Below, one piece after another: positions 36,540-46,800 of a DNA stretch of 64,000 bases (position 1 is its first letter; each line of letters starts with the position of its first letter). A program made the translations under genes and the position numbers. The DNA lies in assembly GCA_019084025.1 (NCBI GenBank), contig JAHRBI010000005.1:248001-312000 (forward strand), read 5' to 3'. The notes below the pieces were generated by a model. It was given only the letters and a program-made list of their open reading frames with translations. It searched no databases and was not told where the DNA came from. The DNA comes from Burkholderiaceae bacterium DAT-1 (GTDB lineage: Bacteria; Pseudomonadota; Gammaproteobacteria; Burkholderiales; Chitinimonadaceae).

Positions 36540-37412
36540 ATGACGCACTTCCAGCGCATTCAGCCGCCCCGCAACGATCTGGGGGAAGGCATGATGGTTA
36601 TCCGCGCGCTGCCCACCCGCCATCAGCGTACCGTGGGTGCCTGGTGCTTTCTCGATCACATCGGCCCGGTTGATTTCCCGGCGGATCGAGGCATGCATGT
36701 GGGTGCTCACCCTCACATCGGTTTGCAAACCTTCACCTGGCTGATCGAAGGCACAATCCATCATCGCGACAGCCTCGGCAACGACATGATCATTCGCCCC
36801 GGTGAAGTGAATCTTATGACAGCCGGCCACGGTATTTCGCATACAGAGGACTCGCCAGAGCACGGCCAGCGATTGCACGCAGCGCAGTTGTGGATTGCCC
36901 TGCCAGCCGATCAGCATGATTGTCCGCCCGCATTCGAACACCATGCGGCTCTGCCGGCGTGGTCGGAGTACGGCGCGCGCTTTACCTTGCTGGCCGGCAA
37001 ATTTGGCGATCGGCAATCACCCGCCGGAGTACGCAGCCCTCTGATCGGTCTCGATATTGTTGCCGACAGCAATGCCAGCCTGACCCTCCCGCTTAATCCG
37101 GCATTCGAGTATGGCCTCCTGCCTCTGGTGGGAGAGGTGGAAGTGGCCAGTCAAAGGCTGGATCAGGATGAATTTGCATACATCCCGGCCGGACAAGCCA
37201 GCTTGTCCCTCACGCTGCCTGCAGGTCATCGTGCCCTGTTGCTAGGGGGCGAGCCTTTGCAGGATGAGCTGATCATGTGGTGGAACTTCGTGGGGTTCTC
37301 AAAAGATACGATCCGGAGTGCGCAAACAGAATGGGAACAAGGCAGCGCCCGCTTCGGCCAGATCGGCGATGACTCCGCCCGGCGTCTCGTAGCCCCGCCT
37401 CTACCATGGTGA
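36540..37412 (+). CDS. Pirin-family protein
   Basis: This 290-residue bicupin is a pirin. The N-terminal cupin carries the metal ligands: two His in GAHPHIGLQT, one in HHRDSLG and Glu in TEDSPEHG. Segments VGAWCFLDHIGP and VNLMTAGHGISHTE are typical. The C-terminal cupin (about 175-275) lacks metal ligands, as usual. Some bacterial pirins act as quercetinases, others bind enzymes; the function here is unknown. It follows osmC closely and is followed by a hairpin. Confidence 0.9.
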   Translation: MTHFQRIQPPRNDLGEGMMVIRALPTRHQRTVGAWCFLDHIGPVDFPADRGMHVGAHPHIGLQTFTWLIEGTIHHRDSLGNDMIIRPGEVNLMTAGHGISHTEDSPEHGQRLHAAQLWIALPADQHDCPPAFEHHAALPAWSEYGARFTLLAGKFGDRQSPAGVRSPLIGLDIVADSNASLTLPLNPAFEYGLLPLVGEVEVASQRLDQDEFAYIPAGQASLSLTLPAGHRALLLGGEPLQDELIMWWNFVGFSKDTIRSAQTEWEQGSARFGQIGDDSARRLVAPPLPW

Positions 37413-37413
37413 G

Positions 37414-37440
37414 TGGCTTGGCCTGACAATCGCCAAGCCA
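37414..37440 (+). terminator. Hairpin after pirin gene
   Basis: An 8-bp perfect stem (TGGCTTGG/CCAAGCCA) starts two bases after the pirin stop. Only TT follows, so it is a weak intrinsic terminator at best. Confidence 0.45.
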
Positions 37441-37817
37441 TTGCCCAGATCGCAATAAGTCGATGGCGTGACAGGGTATTTTCTCTGGCAGACCACCACA
37501 TAGTAGCGTATCATTGAGCTCACGCATTCATGTGCGGTTTACTACGCTGCACATGAATCCCCACAGGTTCCAGTCTCAAGTTCCTCGCCTCGTTGGCCGA
37601 TTTCTCTTTCTGATATCACATCCAGAAAGCGCTTCAGTTGATGTTCAAAGCGCTTGATGAGTCTGTTGGCTCGTAATGAAGCGTCAGGATGCACTTCAGT
37701 GCATCACAACCGGCATCTCACCATTCTGTTCTCGTCGCTCATTCAGGTTCGATTGCACTTTGGTCTTCCCCATTTCTGTCGGCAGTGTTTGCTGTCGACT
37801 CCAGAGGAGCACACGGC
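37441..37817 (+). other. Long structured leader region upstream of infA
   Basis: This stretch has no gene I trust. It holds a perfect 10-bp inverted repeat (ATTCATGTGC, 37526-37535, with GCACATGAAT, 37549-37558), a direct repeat AAAGCGCTT at 37626-37634 and 37647-37655 exactly 21 bases apart, and a perfect 7-bp inverted repeat (GATGCAC/GTGCATC) at 37688-37705. The first hairpin has no T run, so I do not call it a terminator. The in-frame upstream codons of infA from 37689 have no ribosome-binding site. Confidence 0.5.
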
Positions 37818-38078
37818 ATGAAAGAAAAAGAAGGCACCGTTACATTTGAAGGCGTCGTGGTCGACAGCCTGCCTGAATCACGATTTCGCGTCACCCTTGA
37901 AAACGGGGTGGAAATTCTGGCCTATGGTTCGGGCAAGATGAAGATGCACCGTATCCGTATACTGACAGGTGACAAGGTTACCGTTGAAATGTCGCCCTAC
38001 GACCTGACCAAGGGTCGCATTACCTTCCGTCACGCCACAGCAAAAATCGATTCCGGATTTACGCCCCGCAGACGCTAG
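37818..38078 (+). CDS. infA: Translation initiation factor IF-1 paralogue
   Basis: The ATG at 37818 follows an AGAGGAG site. The 86-residue product is an S1/OB-fold IF-1: [20 protein letters not shown], then [20 protein letters not shown] and KGRITFRH. Usual IF-1 proteins are about 72 residues and start MAKED; this one starts [12 protein letters not shown] and has a basic C-terminal tail of about 14 residues ([14 protein letters not shown]). Betaproteobacteria often have more than one infA, and this divergent stand-alone copy, far from ribosomal protein genes, is probably the accessory one. It may be condition-specific, such as cold or stationary phase; that is inference. Confidence 0.9.
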   Translation: MKEKEGTVTFEGVVVDSLPESRFRVTLENGVEILAYGSGKMKMHRIRILTGDKVTVEMSPYDLTKGRITFRHATAKIDSGFTPRRR

Positions 38079-38150
38079 CACCTCGCATTGCCCCTCAGGA
38101 CATTCTTCACTACCATATCGCCACTGCTTGCCCATTCCGGCATGCAGTGC

Positions 38151-38325
38151 GTCTTCAGGGCGGGGTGGAATTCCCCACCGGCGGTAGCCGCAGCATGCTG
38201 CGGGAGCCCGCGAGCGCCTTCGGGTCCGGCCGCCGTGCTGCTTGAAGGGTCAGCAGATCCGGTTTAATGCCGGAGCCGACGGTCATGGCATGGATGCATG
38301 CCTCATAGTCCGGATGAAAGAAGAC
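38151..38325 (+). ncRNA. FMN riboswitch (RFN element)
   Basis: The conserved RFN blocks appear in order: GGGCGGGGTGGAATTCCCCA, CCGGCGGTAG, the GAGCCCGCGAGCG arm, GGTCAGCAGATCCGGT, GCCGGAGCCGACGG and CATAGTCCGGATGAAAGAAG. The outer stem pairs GTCTTC at 38151 with GAAGAC at 38320-38325. The P3-type arm is longer than in many examples. It sits upstream of ribB, the usual target, and would shut ribB down when FMN is plentiful. Confidence 0.95.
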
Positions 38326-38371
38326 AACACCCGACCACCCCCTGATTTTGTCAGTGCGTGGGCGGTGTTTT
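38326..38371 (+). terminator. Probable riboswitch-controlled terminator
   Basis: Directly after the aptamer a long interrupted hairpin can form: AACACC with GGTGTT, CCAC with GTGG and CTGA with TCAG around loop TTTTG. A short T run (TTTT, 38368-38371) overlaps and follows its end. It is a reasonable expression platform for transcriptional control, though control at the ribosome-binding site cannot be excluded. Confidence 0.55.
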
Positions 38372-38461
38372 GCCGTGCGTACGCCAGCGGTTGTTCCGGC
38401 ACGTACCTGCGGTCTGCCCTGAACGCTTACTTGCCACTTAATCCGACAAGGAGCGTTTCAT

Positions 38462-39127
38462 ATGCAAGCCCTTCACCACTCAACCTTTACACATTACTTT
38501 CACACCACGACGCCCACCGAGCGGATAAATCGTGCACTTGCCGCCATGCGTGCAGGCAAAGCGGTTGTCTTGCTCGACGATGAAGATCGCGAAAATGAAG
38601 CGGATCTGATCGTCGCGGCCGAGCTGATCGATCTTCCCACGATGGCCACCCTGATCCGCGATTGCAGCGGCATCGTCTGCCTGTGTCTACCCGGCCACGC
38701 CATGGATGCGCTTGGGCTACCGCCCGTTTGTGCTGAAAACGGCAGTCGCTACGGAACCGCATTTACCATTCCCATCGAAGCACGGCATGGCGTGACAACA
38801 GGCGTATCTGCGGCCGATCGCGTCACCACCACACGTGCTGCCCTGACCCTCAATCCTGACAATATCGTGTCTCCCGGCCATCTTTACCCCATCCGCGCCG
38901 CAGATGGAGGCGTATTCGCACGGCGCGGCCATACCGAGGGTTCTGTAGATTTGGCGATGTTAGCGGGACTGCAGCCTGCCGCCCTACTATGTGAATTGAT
39001 GCATCCGGATGGCAGCATGATGCGGGGCGATGCGGTAATTGAATATGCGCATGCACATGATCTGGCTGTGCTGACCATAGAGGATATTGTCCGATTCCGA
39101 CACTCACTGACCGGCGCAGCAGCATAA
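38462..39127 (+). CDS. ribB: 3,4-dihydroxy-2-butanone-4-phosphate synthase RibB
   Basis: This 221-residue enzyme converts ribulose 5-phosphate to the four-carbon unit of riboflavin. The acidic metal site is in [14 protein letters not shown], and substrate residues are in [23 protein letters not shown] and [11 protein letters not shown]. It is the stand-alone form without a GTP cyclohydrolase II domain, which a separate ribA must supply. An AAGGAG site precedes the ATG. An FMN riboswitch lies about 135 bases upstream. Stand-alone riboswitch-linked copies are common in proteobacteria that also have a rib operon. Confidence 0.96.
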   Translation: MQALHHSTFTHYFHTTTPTERINRALAAMRAGKAVVLLDDEDRENEADLIVAAELIDLPTMATLIRDCSGIVCLCLPGHAMDALGLPPVCAENGSRYGTAFTIPIEARHGVTTGVSAADRVTTTRAALTLNPDNIVSPGHLYPIRAADGGVFARRGHTEGSVDLAMLAGLQPAALLCELMHPDGSMMRGDAVIEYAHAHDLAVLTIEDIVRFRHSLTGAAA

Positions 39128-39236
39128 TCTGATTATGCCCCGGACTCCCTGCTCATTCCGGGTGGGATTCGGGGCAATTGCCTCTGGCATTACATGGCAT
39201 AATCAAACGCTTTGATATTCGTCTGATCATCTGTTC

Positions 39237-42200
39237 ATGTCTTTTAGCATCCCGTACACATCGCGCATGAGCCTCATTTTCTGCGCTTGCCTGATGGCAT
39301 TGCCCTGCCTCGCAGATCCGCCCCTGCCTTATATTCGCATGCCCGCAACACAGGGCAATACCACCTATTTTGTTGCCGACGACGAAATCTGGCGGGTTGC
39401 CAATGAAGGTGGTTTGGCTACACGACTCAGCGCGCCGGGATTCACGCGCAAGCAGGCTTTTCCAGTTCCGTCGGCCGATGGTAAATGGATTGCATTTGTC
39501 AGACCACATGGGCAATTTGAAGAAATCTACCTCATGCCAGCAGAAGGTGGCACGCCACGCAGACTGACTTGGCGCTACCATCATCCGGAAATCTGGGGAT
39601 TTGCAGACAATGGCGACATCCTGTTCAGTGATACCGACGGCCCCCCTGCTCGCACGCTGCTGACGGTGAATATGCACAGCGGTGTGGTCAGGCAGTTGCC
39701 CGTATCACAAGCGAGCGATGGCGCGTTAAGCACTAATGGCCATACCCTCTATTTCACGCGTGGCGGGATGAATAATCATGACAATGCCCGTTTGTATCGG
39801 GGTGGCGCACGTGGTCGCGTCTGGAAACTGGATCTGACAGGGCAGTCCGAGGCAGCACCGCTCCTGAAAGATGCGGGCGATTATGCATACCGTCCAATGC
39901 CCTACGCCTCTTCGCAAGGTGAGCGGATTGCGTTTCTGTCGGATCGCGATGGCACAGTCAATCTCTGGTCGGTGGGAGCAAACGGACACGCGCTCCGTCA
40001 GCACACGTTCTTTAAACAGCAGGACATCCGTCATGCCAGCCTGGATGGCCATCAGGCGGCGTTGGCAGTGGGTTCTGAACTGTACCGGATCGACCTGAAT
40101 GATTCGCGCGATCACGGACGACACATCCAGCCCGTGCTCAATTCGCCCATGCAGGATCAAGCCGCCTTCGCCGCAGAGATTGATCCCGATTCCGTACAGC
40201 ATGCTTTTGCGCCCGATGGACTGCATGCAGCATTCATCGCACGCGGGCGACTTGCCATTGCGGATCCAAATGGCGCATTGCACGAACGTCCCTACCCGGC
40301 CAATGGAGCATGTACGCTACCGCAATTCGGCATCGATAGTGCCAGCCTCTATGCACTGTGCAGTTTTTCCGGCGAGTATGGTGTCTGGCGCTTCCCGGTC
40401 TCCGGCGAGGTGCCTGCTCAACAAATCACGATCGGCCATACCGGCCAGCCAGAACTGGCCGCGATCTCACCCGATGGTCGACAACTCGCTTACACAGATA
40501 ACCTTGGTCGCCTCTTTCTGGTGGAGGTGCATGGTACTCAGCCTGTGCCGCCCCGCCAGATTCCGCTGGATGCGCTGTCATCCTCTCCCAGTGAGCTGAC
40601 CTGGTCACCAGACAATGTGTCCCTGATTCTAACGGCACCGGGCGCTGTGCCAGAGCGTGCACGCCTCCTGCATGTGCAGACTGCGACAGGGCGCCAGACC
40701 TGGCTCACCACAAGTCGCTACGCCTCATGGCATCCAGTCTTTAGTGATGATGGCAGTCGCTTGCTCTATCGAACAGAACGCGACTTCGGCGCTAGCCAGC
40801 ATGCCAATCAGGCAGCTGACCGAGCCTTGAATGCGGGCCTTCGCTCATATGAACGTATGCAGATGATGGCATCCAAACCCGATACGGTGACGGGTCTGAG
40901 CGATCCGATGCCTTTCCCCTATCCATTGGCAAAAGTGCATCTCGATGATCAGCGCGTCTGGTTTGTGGACAACAACATACTGCGCACTTTTGCGCTGAAT
41001 GCACCCAGTGTGATGACCGATCTGGCGCATGATGTGCAGGACTACACTCTCTCCAACGATCACACTCGCGCACTGATCAAAACCAGAGATGGCCAGCACA
41101 TTCGCTGGCGCATCGTCACGCTCAACAATCATCTACCGGGCGACAGCCACCCTATCCAATTCGCAGACTGGCATCCCCGTATCCAGCCCGCCCAGGAATG
41201 GCAGGAAATTTTTGTCGATGCCTGGCGGCAACTGCGCGATCGTTTCTTTGATGCCGGTATGCGCGGACTGGACTGGCAGGCCATCCGGCAGCAATTTGAA
41301 CCAGAACTGGCACGCGTCTCCACCGCACAGGAGTTGTATGATCTGATCGGACGCATGTCGGCAACACTGGGTGCCGGACACAGCACTGTATCGCCACCTG
41401 CACCACAGTTTGCGGTCAGCCTCGCGACCCTGGGCGCCTGGGTTTCACCGGTGAAGGGCGGCTGGCGCATTGATTCGATGCTGATGCACGATCCCGAACT
41501 GCCCCATCTTGCGCCACCACTCAACGCCGCACGAGAAGACATTCGTGCGGGCGACATCATCACCGCCATCAACGAACAGCCGGTCTCCGGCAAACCGCAT
41601 CTCAACGAAGCACTCAGAGGAACCGCCGGCCACTCAACCACACTGACACTCATGCGCGGAGAAGACACGATCCAGCGTAGCGTTACCCCCGTTGCCATTA
41701 CCGAGGAGCAAGATCTGCGTTACGCGCACTGGCGTGTACAAAGGGCACGCCTGACTGACTCCCTATCCAAAGGACGCATTGGCTACGTACATGTTCGGGA
41801 TATGGCTGGACAAGGACTAGCTGACTTTGCAGATGACTTTTTTGGCGCACTCGACAAGGACGGGATCGTGCTCGATCTCCGCTATAACCTTGGGGGCGGA
41901 CTCGATAGCGTGATTCTCGACCGGCTCATGCGCCAAGCCTGGGCCTTCAAACGCGAACGACTCGCCTCGTTGGGGGCACCCGTCACCAAATCCAGCCAGG
42001 CGTATCGCGGAAAACTTGCGGTGCTCATCAATGAGCAAACCTACTCCAATGGAGAATCCACCGCCGAAGCCATTCAGCGCCTGAAGCTGGGCACTGTCAT
42101 CGGCATGCCCATTAGTGGCGCGGGGATGTCTCCGATCACGTTGACCATGCTGGATGGTGGCCAGCTTACGCTACCCACAATGACCAAGACCACACTAGAT

Positions 42201-42395
42201 GGTAAAGAGCTGATCGAGGGGCGCGGCGTTCAGCCGGATATACGCGTCGACAACCTGCCTCGTGCTACCTTCAATGGTGAGGATGCACAACTGTCCGCCG
42301 CTATTGCCCTTCTATCGAGAGAATTGGCAGCGCACCCCATTCCGTCCCTGAAGGCACCGCAGTATCAGCGCCCCACAGGTCCCTTGCCACACTAG
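39237..42395 (+). CDS. Exported tricorn-like S41 protease
   Basis: This 1052-residue protein has a signal peptide (MSLIFCACLMALPCLADPP) when read from the ATG at 39237 or 39267; the ribosome-binding site is poor for both. It has the tricorn plan: a propeller region (about 30-300), a second one (about 300-640, with DGRQLAYTDN and TWSPDNVSLIL), a C1 helical domain, a PDZ domain (about 770-830, DIRAGDIITAINEQPVSG) and the S41 core. Catalytic candidates are His in LGAGHSTV, nucleophile Ser in NEQTYSNGES and Glu in ELIEGRGVQPD. Archaeal tricorn degrades peptides from the proteasome; bacterial homologues with signal peptides probably act on peptides in the periplasm. Confidence 0.9.
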   Translation: MSFSIPYTSRMSLIFCACLMALPCLADPPLPYIRMPATQGNTTYFVADDEIWRVANEGGLATRLSAPGFTRKQAFPVPSADGKWIAFVRPHGQFEEIYLMPAEGGTPRRLTWRYHHPEIWGFADNGDILFSDTDGPPARTLLTVNMHSGVVRQLPVSQASDGALSTNGHTLYFTRGGMNNHDNARLYRGGARGRVWKLDLTGQSEAAPLLKDAGDYAYRPMPYASSQGERIAFLSDRDGTVNLWSVGANGHALRQHTFFKQQDIRHASLDGHQAALAVGSELYRIDLNDSRDHGRHIQPVLNSPMQDQAAFAAEIDPDSVQHAFAPDGLHAAFIARGRLAIADPNGALHERPYPANGACTLPQFGIDSASLYALCSFSGEYGVWRFPVSGEVPAQQITIGHTGQPELAAISPDGRQLAYTDNLGRLFLVEVHGTQPVPPRQIPLDALSSSPSELTWSPDNVSLILTAPGAVPERARLLHVQTATGRQTWLTTSRYASWHPVFSDDGSRLLYRTERDFGASQHANQAADRALNAGLRSYERMQMMASKPDTVTGLSDPMPFPYPLAKVHLDDQRVWFVDNNILRTFALNAPSVMTDLAHDVQDYTLSNDHTRALIKTRDGQHIRWRIVTLNNHLPGDSHPIQFADWHPRIQPAQEWQEIFVDAWRQLRDRFFDAGMRGLDWQAIRQQFEPELARVSTAQELYDLIGRMSATLGAGHSTVSPPAPQFAVSLATLGAWVSPVKGGWRIDSMLMHDPELPHLAPPLNAAREDIRAGDIITAINEQPVSGKPHLNEALRGTAGHSTTLTLMRGEDTIQRSVTPVAITEEQDLRYAHWRVQRARLTDSLSKGRIGYVHVRDMAGQGLADFADDFFGALDKDGIVLDLRYNLGGGLDSVILDRLMRQAWAFKRERLASLGAPVTKSSQAYRGKLAVLINEQTYSNGESTAEAIQRLKLGTVIGMPISGAGMSPITLTMLDGGQLTLPTMTKTTLDGKELIEGRGVQPDIRVDNLPRATFNGEDAQLSAAIALLSRELAAHPIPSLKAPQYQRPTGPLPH

Positions 42396-42506
42396 TAGCT
42401 ACTTGCCGTGATGTTGCATGAATCTCCACGTGAGCAACCATTTACCATGCTTCCTGACACGGCAGTATGCTTTTGGGATAAAGTCAATTTATATGCTTTT
42501 ATTTGA

Positions 42507-43175
42507 ATGACTTGCACAATGCCCGACCATCCTCCCGCATCCGCATCAGGCGTGCTATACAGTCCAGCCGAACTCTTCGATCGCCATGCCAAACGCTATG
42601 CAGATCACTACTTCGATCTGCACGAGTACGATCGCTATTACAGCAAGTGGCTTTCCCAGGTGCGAAAAGGTGGACAGGTGATTGATGTGGCGTGTGGCCC
42701 GGGCAATGTCAGCGCCTTTATTCGGTCGGTACGACCCGATTTGCAGGTCACGGGCATCGACATCGCACCCGGTATGATTGCTGAAGCGCAAAGGAGAGTG
42801 CCCGATGCCACTTTCCTGGTAAGTGACTGCCGAGATATACCTCTGCTCGGTCAAACTTTTGATGGTGCCGCATTCGCGTTTGGATTGAGCTATCTGGATG
42901 ATCAGGCTGCAGCTGCCACATTGCAGGCCATATACGATGTTCTCAGCCCCAATGCACCGCTCTATCTATCAACACTTTCGGCCACAAAAACACACACGCT
43001 GGTTCAGTCGTCCAGCGCGGGGGAGCGTATGCTGATGCACTACCGAACGCCCGATGCAATACTGGCGCACATCAGTCGAGCAGGATTTATGCTGGTATTC
43101 GATACATTGGTAGCCAGCCCCAGTACCGCACGATTTGCGACTGATGACCTCATTGCACTAGCTAAACGCGTTTAA
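42507..43175 (+). CDS. Class I SAM-dependent methyltransferase
   Basis: This 222-residue protein has a Rossmann-type methyltransferase fold with motif I VIDVACGPGNVSAF, the acidic residue after strand two in VTGIDIAPGMIAEAQRR and the later FDGAAFAFGLSYLDD. The N-terminus resembles small-molecule or ubiquinone-type methyltransferases, but no substrate features are visible. It is downstream of the tricorn-like gene by about 110 bases, on the same strand, and convergent with a small membrane protein gene. No operon partner gives a clue. Confidence 0.88.
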   Translation: MTCTMPDHPPASASGVLYSPAELFDRHAKRYADHYFDLHEYDRYYSKWLSQVRKGGQVIDVACGPGNVSAFIRSVRPDLQVTGIDIAPGMIAEAQRRVPDATFLVSDCRDIPLLGQTFDGAAFAFGLSYLDDQAAAATLQAIYDVLSPNAPLYLSTLSATKTHTLVQSSSAGERMLMHYRTPDAILAHISRAGFMLVFDTLVASPSTARFATDDLIALAKRV

Positions 43176-43235
43176 GTGCCATTGAGCAAGTCCAGCTCAT
43201 CGCATGACGACGGTACTCGAACTGAACGCAGTGGA

Positions 43236-43682
43236 TTAACGCGCCGCTTGTCGGTGAGCCTTTGACCAGACATGCGTATGATCATCGTCAGCATCATGGC
43301 GCCATGGCTTGTGCTCTAGATGCGCCAATGCCCCACCTCCAGCGGGCACTGCATGCAACCTAAAGCGCAGCACAGATTGACCGAACGCCTGCTGACCATG
43401 CTGCACTCTGCACAAATCTTCAGCTTCATTTGCGTAAATCGGTGAATGCGGATCATAAGCTGTCAGCTTAAGCGCGGCCAGCACGGCAATCGCAGCCGCC
43501 CCCGCAATCAGCACATCCAGACCGCCTAGCTCGCCCTCTACTCCGAATAAAAGATAGGCGGCCAGCGAGCCCGGTATAGTCAGGAGAAGCAGCGTCAGAA
43601 ACGGCCTGAGCCAGTGCGTTTGCCCGACCGAACTGGCGTCGGGTACCCGTTGAACATGCACGGCTTTCAATGCAGCATTCAT
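43236..43682 (-). CDS. Small two-helix membrane protein of unknown function
   Basis: This 148-residue protein has two predicted membrane helices (about 28-48 and 58-76) and a soluble His- and Asp-rich C-terminal tail (HLEHKPWRHDADDDHTHVW). I do not recognise the family. The gene is flanked by a methyltransferase gene (convergent) and the large GGDEF/EAL gene (upstream, same strand). The His/Asp tail could bind metal, but that is a guess from composition. Confidence 0.55.
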   Translation of the reverse strand: MNAALKAVHVQRVPDASSVGQTHWLRPFLTLLLLTIPGSLAAYLLFGVEGELGGLDVLIAGAAAIAVLAALKLTAYDPHSPIYANEAEDLCRVQHGQQAFGQSVLRFRLHAVPAGGGALAHLEHKPWRHDADDDHTHVWSKAHRQAAR

Positions 43683-43763
43683 GATGTCTCCACTGGCGCT
43701 AGGGGCGCGCCTATCTAGGCAGATATAGCCAATATAGGCACAGCAGCAGAGCAGTCAACGCAA

Positions 43764-43781
43764 ACTTGCCGGCTGGCAAGT
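43764..43781 (-). terminator. Hairpin downstream of the GGDEF/EAL gene
   Basis: A perfect 7-bp stem (ACTTGCC/GGCAAGT) with a four-base loop lies 37 bases past the GGDEF/EAL stop. On the minus strand it is followed only by TTGCG, so termination strength is doubtful. Confidence 0.4.
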
Positions 43782-43817
43782 GCCGTTTGTCAGATACGCA
43801 TAAAATGCACAAGCCGT

Positions 43818-46800
43818 TTACGCTTGAGGCGCCGGATAAGGCCGGGTGGGTAGATAACGCCAAGGCTGGTGCTGCTGCCAGTCCCTCACCCATACAGGGA
43901 AGTCCTCGGCAGGCATGGGTCTGGCAATGCCAAATCCCTGCACCAAACGACATCCGAGGTGCATCAGCTCCAGTCCGTGATCCATGGTTTCCACGCCCTC
44001 GGCAATCACCTGCAGATTAAATGCATGCGCCAACTGAATCACGCCGGACACAATGCCCAAATCATCGCGGCTTTCCAGCATATCACGTACAAAACTCTGA
44101 TCAATCTTGAGGGTATCCGCTGGTAAACGGCGCAAATGCGTCAGCGAGGAATAGCCCGTTCCAAAGTCATCCAGCGCAAATCGCACGCCAAGCTGACGGC
44201 AGCGGTTCAGAATCAGAATGGCTTGTTCCATGTCTCCAATCGCCGCAGACTCCAGTACTTCCAGCTCAAAGTAATGCGCGGTCAGATCGCGATTTCGCTC
44301 AAGCACTGCGGACAAATGATCATAAAAGCTGGATTGCAGTAAATGGTAGGCACTGACATTGGCACTGACATTACACTGCAGCCCCTCCTCATGCCAGACA
44401 GCAAGCTGGCGAACGGATTGATCAATGACCCATTCGCCAAACGTCCGATCGAGATCGCTCCCTTCGATATGGGGAAGAAACTCAGCGGGATGAATCACGC
44501 CTTTCTCGGGATGATGCCAGCGCAGTAACGCTTCGGCGCCGTACACTGTGCCATCCACCAGATCGACCTTGGGTTGGTAATACAGACAGAATTCGCCACG
44601 ATCCAAGGCCATCTTTAACGTATCCTGCTGATGGCGTCTGCTTTGCGCCTGACGATCGTTTTCCAGATCAAAGAGCTGATAGCGGTTCTTACCGGATTCC
44701 TTTGCTGCATACATGGCCTGATCGGCGTGCCGCAGCAAGGTATCGGCATCGACATGATCATCCGGATACAAAGCCACGCCGATACTGATCGACACTTGCA
44801 GGGGTTGTCCTTCGCACATCATGGGCAAGGCGCCGGCCTGAACGATTCGATCCAGAATCGTGATGCACTCCTGATTGCTGGCCAGTTCCAGCAAGATAAT
44901 GACGAACTCGTCTCCGCCTACACGTGCCAGCGTATCTTCTGCACGCAGCATCGCTTTGAGATTGTTGGCTAGTGTCACCAGCATCTGATCACCGGTCGCA
45001 TGGCCGTACACATCATTCACCGATTTAAAGCCATCTACATCCAGATAACAGATGGCACAGGCTCGGTTCGTTCGCTCCGAACGTGCAATCGCCTGGGTCA
45101 GGCGATCAGACAGCAAACGTCTGTTAGGCAAGCCGGTCAGGGCATCGTAGTTGGCAACGCGATCAAGCTCTGCCTCGTGTGCCTTCAGTTTACTGATATC
45201 GGTGAATACGGCGATGTAGTATTGCGATTGTCCATTTGCGTCTCGCACCGACGAAATAGACAGCATTTCGGCAAACACTTCGCCATTTTTGCGTCGATTC
45301 CAGATTTCGCCCCGCCAGAAGCCATTTGCATGGATATCTCGCCACATCCCCTCATAAAAAGCAGGGCCTTGCCGGCCGGATGACAGGATGTGCGGATTTT
45401 TGCCCAAAACCTCATCAGCCGAATAGCCCGTAATTCGCGTAAAACTTGGATTTACGCGCCGAATTGCCATATCCGGCCCGACCACCATGATGCCCTCGTA
45501 ACTGCTTTCAAAGACAACGCCCGCCTCTCTCAGGAGGATTTCGTGCTGCCGCTGCACCGTGACATCGGTAATTGTCCCGACAATACGTTCGGCATGTCCC
45601 TCGCTATTGCGGCGAATGGCGCGCCCGCATAATCGCATCCAGCGCGTCTCATCAACCGGATAGGCAAGACGAAAATCAATCTCCAGCGCATCGGACTCAC
45701 CCGAGATATGCATATCCATTTTATGAAGGGCTGCAGCACGATCTTCTTCAAGGATCAGATCACTGATTAAGTGCCCGCAGTTTTCTGTTGTGCGCTGCAA
45801 ACCGACAACTTCATAAAAGCGTGGGGATCGATACACCTGGTCAGAGCGTACATCCCAGTCCCAGAACCCATCACTGGTCACTTCGATCACGCGCTGCAGT
45901 CGCTCCTCACTTTCGCGCAATCGTGCTTCTGCAGCTCGCATAGCCGTGACATCCTGCAACGTGCCGCGCAACCCGATCATGTCGCCGTTCGGATGTCTGA
46001 TCACCTCACACAGCGACACCACATGCCTGTGCTCTCCACCGGGCTGCACAATCTCGGCATTGCACTGAAAGGACTCGCCATCACTGACCGCGCGCTCAAT
46101 TGCCTGCGATAATATGCCCCAGCTTTCGTCGGTATACAGATGGCTAAGGTCGGAGTAGGCACGCGCACCGGAATCGGGCGGCAATCCGTAGATTTCATAG
46201 ACTTGCGCTGACCAGATATGTTTGCCAGTAGACAATTGCCATTCCCAGCTCCCCGTGAGAGAGAGCCGTTGCGCCTGGCGGAGGGCGTCTTCACTGGTGC
46301 GCAGCGCAAGCTCGGCCTGCTTTTGCGCTGTGATATCACGCGAAATGCCGAATAAGCCGCATACCTGTCCATCCGGATCACGCACAGGCCCTTTAGTTGA
46401 CAGGAAAATCCGCTGTTCACCCCGGTGAGTACACACATCTTCCTCAGCCGTTCTCACCTCACCACCTGAGATAACCGCGTGATCACGCTGACGGATCAAC
46501 TCGACTGACGGCGCATTGAAAAATGCAGCATCACTTAATCCGACCATCGTATCGGGTGGGACGCCGACAAAATCTGCCCCTGCCTGATTGGCCATCAGGT
46601 AGCGACCATGAATATCCTTGATAAAAATGGCATCCGATGTGCCGGAAATCACCGCCTTCAGTAGCTGGGCGCTTTGCTTTTGCCTGCGCAGCGCTTGGCG
46701 CATCGATTCGGACGTGATGCTCACAATCCACCCCACCACAAACAGCATGGCAAGCTGAAAATGCAGGCGTGACAGGGAGTCAGCAGAAAGCGATTCGGGG

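Noticed and set aside
39136-39176. Possible terminator after ribB (TGCCCCG paired with CGGGGCA)
   Set aside because: The loop is long with poor inner pairing and no T run follows, so I cannot support it.
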